A stretch of DNA of 9,737 nucleotides from NCBI GenBank assembly GCA_004554425.1, contig SFMI01000078.1, forward strand, positions 1-9,737, given 5' to 3'. Of the stretch, positions 5,135-9,737 are shown piece after piece. Made by a program: the position numbers and the translations under genes. Source of the stretch: Candidatus Saccharimonadota bacterium (GTDB lineage: Bacteria > Eremiobacterota > Xenobia > Xenobiales > Xenobiaceae). The notes under the pieces were generated by a model. That model was not told where the DNA came from. It did not search any database and saw only the letters and a list, made by a program, of their open reading frames with translations. The first letter of the stretch is position 1. Each line of letters starts with the position of its first letter.

Positions 5135-7831
5135 ATGGCAGATGAACGTCAGATTTTAGTCGCTAGTTTGCGCGAACATTTTGAAGGTATTATTGAAGCT
5201 ACCGATCTTTTTTTACAAAATTTAAGCGCAGATAATGGCAGCCGAGAAGAACTGGAGGCCGCTCGCGGTGCAAATAGTGTCCTTAAGTCTGAATGTGCCG
5301 ATTGGCGCAAACGAGCTTTAGAAACTAACGGAGCACTCAAAGCGCTTAAGGGCCAATTCGCAGAATTAGAGCAACGCTTGGATAAGATGCGCTCACTTTG
5401 TAGTGCAGCTGTCGGCGGCTTGAAAGACTGCGCTCCAGAATTGTATGCGAAATATAACGCCGAACTTGCTGCGTTACTCGGCATCGACTCTGGCGCGGAT
5501 CTTACTGCTGCCGCCGAGCCTGCTGCTGAAGCCGCTACCGAGCCCGCCGCCGAGCCTGCTGCTGAAGTTGCTACCGAGCCTGCCGCTGAAACCGCTACTG
5601 AGCCCGCCGCCGAGCCTGCTGCTGAAGTTGCTACCGAGCCTGTCGCTGCAGCTGCTACTGAGTCCGCAGCTGAGGTTGCGGCTCCACCCAAGAAATCTTC
5701 TAAACACGCTGATCCCAAGGCCGCTTTGCGCGAACTTGTGAAAGTTTCTATGTCTAATGGGCGCGGCCTTAAAGGTATTAAAGGAGCTAGCGGTGTGCGG
5801 CGCTTAAAAAAAGTTGCCAATAGGGAAGCGACGGTAGAGCCTTCAGCTTCACATGATTCTGCCTCCAGCTCTGAAGAAAATTCCGATAAACCTGACCCGG
5901 CTGCGGCGGCGCTTACCACAGAAGCTGTTGTTGATGAGCCGACTGCCGAATCTGTTGCTGAAACCGCTACTGAGCCTGCTGCTGCAGCTGCTACCGAGCC
6001 TGCCGCTGAAACCGCTGCCGAGTCTGCTACTGAAAACATGGCCGAGCCTGCCGCCGCTGAGCCTGCCGAATCTGTTGCTGAAGATGCCGCCGAGCCTGAA
6101 GAGGAGCCAATAGTCAACAATAGCAAGCTAAAATTGCCTATGTTTGCTGTCGGTAGGCTCAAAGATCACCTGGAAGTAACTCTTGATGCAGCTTTGGCTG
6201 ACAAATTAGACAAAATAAGCGATATAGTCGAGCAAACAGAGGAAGCGGAAAAGTTGCCAACTTTGGAGTTACTTCCGCAATTAAGAAGTGAAGATATACC
6301 TTTTGTTGCTAGCAATGACTCACAGGTTATTGATGAGGTTAAAGCTGGTCTTGAATTATCGAATAATGGTGAATATGATTTAGCCTTGGCTAAGCTAGTC
6401 AAATTGTTAAAGCAAGATAGTTACATTCTTCAGCCCAATTTGGCGATTTTGCATAATTATATCAATATGGCCCGCTGGGAAGATGCTTATAAAGCCGGAT
6501 TGCCTTTGCTTTATGATGCTTTTAACACAGATTACTGGGATAGTTATGCTAAGGATATGATCCAAGCTGTCATCAACAAAATGTCGGCTGACAATTCCAA
6601 AATTGAAAGTAAGAAGTTACTTTTTGTTTTAGCTTTGGTATGTGCTAAATATCCTGTTACAGCTAGAAAATTCCTACATTTAGCTGATACTATACAAGAA
6701 AAGTGTTCTGACGAAGCTGTTTTGCACTATTATTTGCTTAAAGTAGGAGTAACTTCAGCCAGTATCGACAACACGGTTGAAGCGTTGCAAGAAATAACTA
6801 CTTGTCCGGAACTATTTGATGAGCTTTTTGAGCAAGCCAAAAATCCCGTCAACAAAAAATACAAGTCTGTTCTGGAAATGATTGAGACCCTTTATCTTAA
6901 TAGTAAAGATGAAGCCAAAATTAAAGAAGATAAAATCGAAAGCTTGGTGCCTTTAGGGCCGGTACAAATTTCTCCAGTCGATATAAAGCGTTACTATAGT
7001 GAAGAAAAAGCTGGTAAAGTTGTGGAATTTATGCTGGATAAGCTTTTCCCTGAAGCCGGTTTTGAGCCTGCGTCTTGGCCTGAACGTTTCAATGGCATAA
7101 TTGAAGAGGCAAAGCTCATTCCTTTCAATTTTAAGCCTGCTGAAATTTTTCAACGTTTAAATGCGCGTATCTTTAAGTTCTCTAATGTAGATTTGCGCTA
7201 TTATGATGGACAGGAACAGTTTTTCGTTAAAGCTTTTAACTTTGAAAAAGGCAAGATCTTCATTTTACATGCTAAGATGGCTGAACTTACGACAGCTGAA
7301 CAACAATTCATCATTTTGCGCAAATGCTTCCAGCTTTACCATAAGCATACTCAATTGTGGCATTCTCGCTTATCCTTGGATGATACTATGATGTGCAAAT
7401 TGCTTGAAACAACAGTAAAAATGTGCATCGAAAGTGGTGTAGAAGCTGCTGAACCTTGGCTCAAAGTTGTTGGCAATTATGATGCCGATACTCCCAATCT
7501 TTATAGAAAAATATCTGAAACAATTACTCGTTTATATAGAATTACCGACTATGAGCCTTTCTTAATTTTGAAAGAGTTTTTGTTTACTAGACGTCCTTTT
7601 ACCTCGGTATTGGACGGAGACGCCAATAGGTTCGCAGCCAAAGCTGTGGGTATTACTGAGGCTTCTTATGGATTGGCGCGTTTATTTGCCGGTATGCGTT
7701 CCGATTACGATATTTTGGCACAGGATGGTTTTTGTGCTTTATATGCCGATCTGCAAACAAAAGACGAATTTCTGCGTAAATCTTTGCAATTACTGTGGAC
7801 TTCTTATTTGCAGAACAATGACTCCATTTAA
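5135..7831 (+). CDS. Large coiled-coil, Ala/Glu/Pro-repeat and helical (TPR-like) protein of unknown function
   Basis: 898 residues, ATG with GGAG (5123-5126) 8 nt upstream. Layout: an N-terminal helical/coiled-coil part (about 1-115, e.g. LKALKGQFAELEQRLDKM); a first low-complexity linker of AAEPAAEVATEP repeats (about 123-183); a basic island (about 185-235) with PKKSSKHADPKAALREL and GLKGIKGASGVRRLKK; a second acidic Ala/Glu/Pro linker (about 262-325); and a long helical C-terminal half (about 328-898). Within the last part, AGLELSNNGEYDLALAKLVKLL and the following helices look like tetratricopeptide repeats. The segment GDANRFAAKAVGITEASYGLARLF near 828 recalls the end of degenerate M48-like domains in large helical proteins, but I see no HExxH, so no protease activity is claimed. 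There is no signal peptide or membrane segment, so it is probably cytoplasmic. It lies 35 nt before the aquaporin gene, so the two are likely co-transcribed. The function is not recognised; a scaffold role is inference. Confidence 0.85.
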   Translation: MADERQILVASLREHFEGIIEATDLFLQNLSADNGSREELEAARGANSVLKSECADWRKRALETNGALKALKGQFAELEQRLDKMRSLCSAAVGGLKDCAPELYAKYNAELAALLGIDSGADLTAAAEPAAEAATEPAAEPAAEVATEPAAETATEPAAEPAAEVATEPVAAAATESAAEVAAPPKKSSKHADPKAALRELVKVSMSNGRGLKGIKGASGVRRLKKVANREATVEPSASHDSASSSEENSDKPDPAAAALTTEAVVDEPTAESVAETATEPAAAAATEPAAETAAESATENMAEPAAAEPAESVAEDAAEPEEEPIVNNSKLKLPMFAVGRLKDHLEVTLDAALADKLDKISDIVEQTEEAEKLPTLELLPQLRSEDIPFVASNDSQVIDEVKAGLELSNNGEYDLALAKLVKLLKQDSYILQPNLAILHNYINMARWEDAYKAGLPLLYDAFNTDYWDSYAKDMIQAVINKMSADNSKIESKKLLFVLALVCAKYPVTARKFLHLADTIQEKCSDEAVLHYYLLKVGVTSASIDNTVEALQEITTCPELFDELFEQAKNPVNKKYKSVLEMIETLYLNSKDEAKIKEDKIESLVPLGPVQISPVDIKRYYSEEKAGKVVEFMLDKLFPEAGFEPASWPERFNGIIEEAKLIPFNFKPAEIFQRLNARIFKFSNVDLRYYDGQEQFFVKAFNFEKGKIFILHAKMAELTTAEQQFIILRKCFQLYHKHTQLWHSRLSLDDTMMCKLLETTVKMCIESGVEAAEPWLKVVGNYDADTPNLYRKISETITRLYRITDYEPFLILKEFLFTRRPFTSVLDGDANRFAAKAVGITEASYGLARLFAGMRSDYDILAQDGFCALYADLQTKDEFLRKSLQLLWTSYLQNNDSI
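5521..5660 (+). repeat. 60-nt tandem repeats in the first Ala/Glu/Pro linker
   Basis: 5521-5580 and 5581-5640 differ at only three positions. A third, more diverged unit begins at 5641. Each unit encodes 20 residues built from AAEP/ATEP/AAEV blocks and keeps the frame. The length is prone to slippage and unequal recombination. Confidence 0.85.
5944..6105 (+). repeat. Second, degenerate Ala/Glu/Pro-coding repeat block
   Basis: GCTGAAACCGCTACTGAGCC-like and GCCGAGCCTGCC-like blocks recur without a strict period, encoding ESVAETATEPAAAAATEP and similar. ESVAE occurs twice. It is related to the block at 5521 but more diverged; the two are separated by the basic island. Confidence 0.65.
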
Positions 7832-7838
7832 AGTATAT

Positions 7839-7870
7839 GGAGAGTTGATGTGAAAAAATATCTAATGTGA
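7839..7870 (+). promoter_or_regulatory. Shine-Dalgarno plus 6-codon upstream ORF overlapping the aquaporin start
   Basis: GGAGAG (7839-7844) stands 5 nt before GTG at 7850. From there GTG AAA AAA TAT CTA ATG TGA encodes MKKYLM and stops. The TGA (7868-7870) overlaps the aquaporin GTG (7867-7869), the GTGA arrangement of translational coupling. The aquaporin GTG is 22 nt from GGAGAG and has no closer ribosome site, so reinitiation is the simplest route. This is inferred from spacing and overlap. Confidence 0.6.
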
Positions 7871-7881
7871 AAAAATATCTA
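7848..7881 (+). repeat. Perfect 17-bp tandem duplication at the aquaporin start
   Basis: ATGTGAAAAAATATCTA occurs at 7848-7864 and again at 7865-7881 with no mismatch. It copies the start codon and first codons (MKKYL) of the aquaporin. Because 17 is not a multiple of three, the first copy is out of frame with the gene. Confidence 0.97.
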
Positions 7882-8577
7882 GCTGAATTTATGGGCACGG
7901 CCATGCTAGTCTTCTTTGGCTGCGGTGCCGCTATTTTGCACAAAGTGCCTACTTCTAGCGTAGGTTGTGGCTATTTAGGCGTGGCTGTAGCTTTCGGTTT
8001 AATACTTATGGCTATGGTTTATTCTATAGGTCCAGTTTCTGGATGCCATCTTAACCCGGCCGTTTCTCTGGCTATGGTTATTTTGGGACGTATGGAAACT
8101 AAAGACTTCATAGGTTATTTGGTAGCTCAAGTGATGGGCGCTTTTGTTGGAGCTTTCCTTTTGTATGCTATCATAGGTAGTCATGAATTACTGGGCGTCG
8201 CTAAAGGAAGTTTCGGATGCAATGGCTTTGGGGGTGCCAGTAATACTCAAATAAGTGGTACTATAGCCTTTTTGACAGAAGTTGTACTTACTTTCTGTTT
8301 TGTGTCTACAATTTTGTTTGTCACTTCCAAATCGGAGTATGCTAACGTGGCTGGTTTGGTTATAGGTTTATGTTTGATTGTTGTTCACATTGTCGGGTTG
8401 CCCTTAACAGGCACTTCCGTTAACCCTGCTCGTAGTTTAGCTCCAGCTTGTGTTAAAGGTGGCCAAGCTCTAGCTCAAGTCTGGGTTTTTGTCATTGCTC
8501 CTTTGATTGGTGGAGCTTTGGCTGCTTTCTATAATATGGCTTTGAGTAACGAAGAAATAGTTGCTGAAGAAAAGTAA
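7867..8577 (+). CDS. aqpZ: Aquaporin Z-type water channel (MIP family)
   Basis: 236 residues from GTG at 7867. It is an inner-membrane channel for passive water flow. Six hydrophobic helices and two half-helices are evident, with both signature motifs: HLNPAVSLA (NPA 63-65) and SVNPARSLA (NPA 186-188). The narrow selectivity filter of water-specific channels is intact: Phe43 (AVAFGL), His174 (IVVHIVG), Thr183 (LTGTSV) and Arg189 (NPAR). This is the same set and numbering as E. coli AqpZ and unlike glycerol facilitators, which have Gly or Trp there. The N-terminus KKYLAEFMGT is typical of the family; length is normal. It follows the large repeat protein by 35 nt and precedes a strong terminator, so it is the last gene of that unit. 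Its start region is duplicated, leaving the only Shine-Dalgarno 22 nt away; expression may be low or dependent on the short upstream ORF. Confidence 0.95.
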   Translation: MKKYLAEFMGTAMLVFFGCGAAILHKVPTSSVGCGYLGVAVAFGLILMAMVYSIGPVSGCHLNPAVSLAMVILGRMETKDFIGYLVAQVMGAFVGAFLLYAIIGSHELLGVAKGSFGCNGFGGASNTQISGTIAFLTEVVLTFCFVSTILFVTSKSEYANVAGLVIGLCLIVVHIVGLPLTGTSVNPARSLAPACVKGGQALAQVWVFVIAPLIGGALAAFYNMALSNEEIVAEEK

Positions 8578-8607
8578 AAAACAGTCGCGTTAATAGCAGA
8601 AAAATAT

Positions 8608-8656
8608 AAAAAGAATGCTCCCTTGCCTGCTTTTCGGGCGGGAAGCATTCTTTTTT
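8608..8656 (+). terminator. Rho-independent terminator after the aquaporin gene
   Basis: GAATGCT (8613-8619) pairs with AGCATTC (8644-8650). An inner CCC/GGG and GCCTG/CGGGC complete a long hairpin around a CTTTT loop. It is followed by TTTTTT and preceded by AAAAA, so it can serve both strands, including the convergent radical SAM gene ending at 8699. The rest of the 121-nt gap holds nothing else I can identify. Confidence 0.9.
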
Positions 8657-8698
8657 ATTGCTCTTTGTGATAGTAATTTCTAGGGCTAGTTATCTTCA

Positions 8699-9737
8699 CT
8701 AAATGCGTCGGCTTTGCGCTTTAATAAGCTGAAGCTTGGCAATAGCTAAACCTCCTTGAGCAATACGCTTGACGCCTTCCCAGTTGGTCATCTTCTTTAA
8801 AGTGTGGTAAATTTTCATCGGATCGAAGTAAAAATCGCGGTTAATTTCCTTGAATATAGAAAGCAACTCTTCGCGGCTCATGTACTGGTTCCACATTGTA
8901 GGAATTTGTTCAGCAGTTTCTATAGTAGGATTAAGCATAAAGCGCTTCCAAACATCTGGATCCCATAAGTGTAAATCAGCGCCGCGCTGCCACAATGGTG
9001 TATCCGGATAAGGGCTGGTAATAGCATACACTACATATTCTGGATCTAGTTGATAAACAAAATCTACTGTACGCATAATATCGTCGCGACTTTTTTCTGC
9101 TGGAGTACCGATCATAATATAGGCACAACCGCACATATCTAGCTCTTTACACCACTTGAACACTTGGCGGGCTTTTTCTGGCTTCATGAAAGTTTTGCCC
9201 AAAGCTTGAAGGCCTTCCGGTGTGCCGCTTTCTACGCCAAAGTGGCCGCGCAAACAACCAGCTTCGCGGGCAATCTTTAGCATTTCATAGGTTGTGCCAG
9301 CGATAGTACCTTTGAAAGCCCAATACATCTTTAATTTACGGCGTAAAATTTCTTGTGAAATTTCGATAACTCGCTTGGTGGGAGCGTTAAAAATATCGTC
9401 TACAAAGAGTACTTCCTCAATGCCCATATCTTTGCATACTTCCATTTCATCGACGATATCTTTAACGGTACGTGAGGCAAAAGCGGCAGTGGAAAGGCAG
9501 AATTTGCATCCTTGAGGACAACCTCTGGAAGTTACAATAGTAGTAGAGCGCAAGCCTAACATGCCAGGAGTATAATATTCATCCAAATTGATGCCTTCAC
9601 GATCCGGCATAGGGAAGCGCGAAAGATCTTTATTGATAGGGCGAGCTTCGTTGCGAGTTACGGATCCGTCAGCATTTTTAAACCAAATGCCTTTGACATT
9701 TTTAGCTTCACCTTTACCATCTAAATAGTCGATCCAT
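8699..9737 (-). CDS. Radical SAM protein of the B12-binding-domain type (N-terminus outside window)
   Basis: 345 residues are visible, ending at TAG (8701-8699). The frame is open to the window edge, so the ATG at 9610 is internal and the true start lies outside. The cluster motif CPQGCKFC in VTSRGCPQGCKFCLST binds the 4Fe-4S cluster that cleaves S-adenosylmethionine. Downstream, EEVLFVDDIFN, GHFGVESGTPEGL and CGCAYIMIGTPAE fit strands of the radical SAM barrel, and SPYPDTPLW is common in the family. Upstream, GIWFKNADGSVTRNEAR and LSRFPMPDR form the linker usually seen between a cobalamin-binding domain and the radical SAM core (BchE-like proteins), so a B12 domain is expected off-window. 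The C-terminal 100 residues (from about IETAEQIPTMWNQY) are a helical tail. The reaction cannot be told; members act on porphyrins, lipids and phosphonates. It converges on the aquaporin unit. Confidence 0.88.
   Translation of the reverse strand, partial: WIDYLDGKGEAKNVKGIWFKNADGSVTRNEARPINKDLSRFPMPDREGINLDEYYTPGMLGLRSTTIVTSRGCPQGCKFCLSTAAFASRTVKDIVDEMEVCKDMGIEEVLFVDDIFNAPTKRVIEISQEILRRKLKMYWAFKGTIAGTTYEMLKIAREAGCLRGHFGVESGTPEGLQALGKTFMKPEKARQVFKWCKELDMCGCAYIMIGTPAEKSRDDIMRTVDFVYQLDPEYVVYAITSPYPDTPLWQRGADLHLWDPDVWKRFMLNPTIETAEQIPTMWNQYMSREELLSIFKEINRDFYFDPMKIYHTLKKMTNWEGVKRIAQGGLAIAKLQLIKAQSRRI

Noticed and set aside
5149..6162. A 337-codon open frame on the minus strand opposite the repeat protein
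   Set aside because: It is Ala/Ser/Gly low-complexity created by reading GCT/GAG/CCT repeats backwards. It has no domain, and the plus frame has a good ribosome site and continues far beyond it.
7839..7852. GTG at 7850 as the aquaporin start
   Set aside because: It has the best ribosome-site spacing but reads into TGA after six codons and is out of frame with the channel.

Overview
The window is accessory-looking bacterial DNA of moderate to low GC. It holds three recognisable housekeeping or signalling families (a c-di-GMP-type signalling protein, a PmtA-like methyltransferase and an aquaporin), a B12/radical-SAM-type enzyme, a large Ala/Glu/Pro-repeat helical protein and an orphan two-gene locus. 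A multi-domain PAS-GGDEF-EAL regulator and a radical SAM protein of the cobalamin-binding type fit a Gram-negative, probably anaerobic, bacterium (for instance a deltaproteobacterial or gut lineage). No gene here fixes the taxon, so this is a weak inference. There are no tRNA or rRNA genes, transposases or CRISPR arrays.

Layout. (1) Positions 1-2001, minus: the first 667 residues of a receiver-PAS-GGDEF-EAL protein, whose 3' end is outside the window. Key catalytic residues are missing in receiver, GGDEF and EAL, so it is probably a non-catalytic sensor or scaffold. (2) 2185-2400: a GC-rich stretch in AT-rich surroundings with a -10 box, several hairpins and a long terminator, best read as an unidentified structured RNA on the plus strand. 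(3) 2473-4267: a compact locus with a near-consensus sigma70 promoter, a structured 5' leader built from two imperfect 84-nt tandem units inside a 10-bp closing stem, and two paralogous genes of unknown function. The first paralogue is interrupted by an in-frame TAA. The second is intact and carries an internal 54-nt duplication in an Arg/Lys-rich segment. This locus lies between two near-identical terminator half-sites about 1.87 kb apart. (4) 4292-4876, minus: a class I SAM-dependent methyltransferase of the phospholipid N-methyltransferase type, convergent on the second terminator. (5) 5135-8577, plus: a probable two-gene operon of an 898-residue coiled-coil/repeat/helical protein and an AqpZ-type aquaporin. 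A perfect 17-bp tandem duplication sits exactly on the aquaporin start. (6) 8699-9737, minus: the C-terminal part of a radical SAM enzyme with a CxxxCxxC cluster motif.

The most noteworthy part is the orphan locus at 2.4-4.27 kb: leader RNA with tandem repeats, a broken and an intact paralogue, and duplicated terminators at both edges, next to a candidate structured RNA. The second most noteworthy is the duplication at the aquaporin start, which creates a 6-codon upstream ORF whose stop overlaps the real GTG start. All functional readings of these two loci are inference; the repeats, stops and overlaps are read directly from the sequence.
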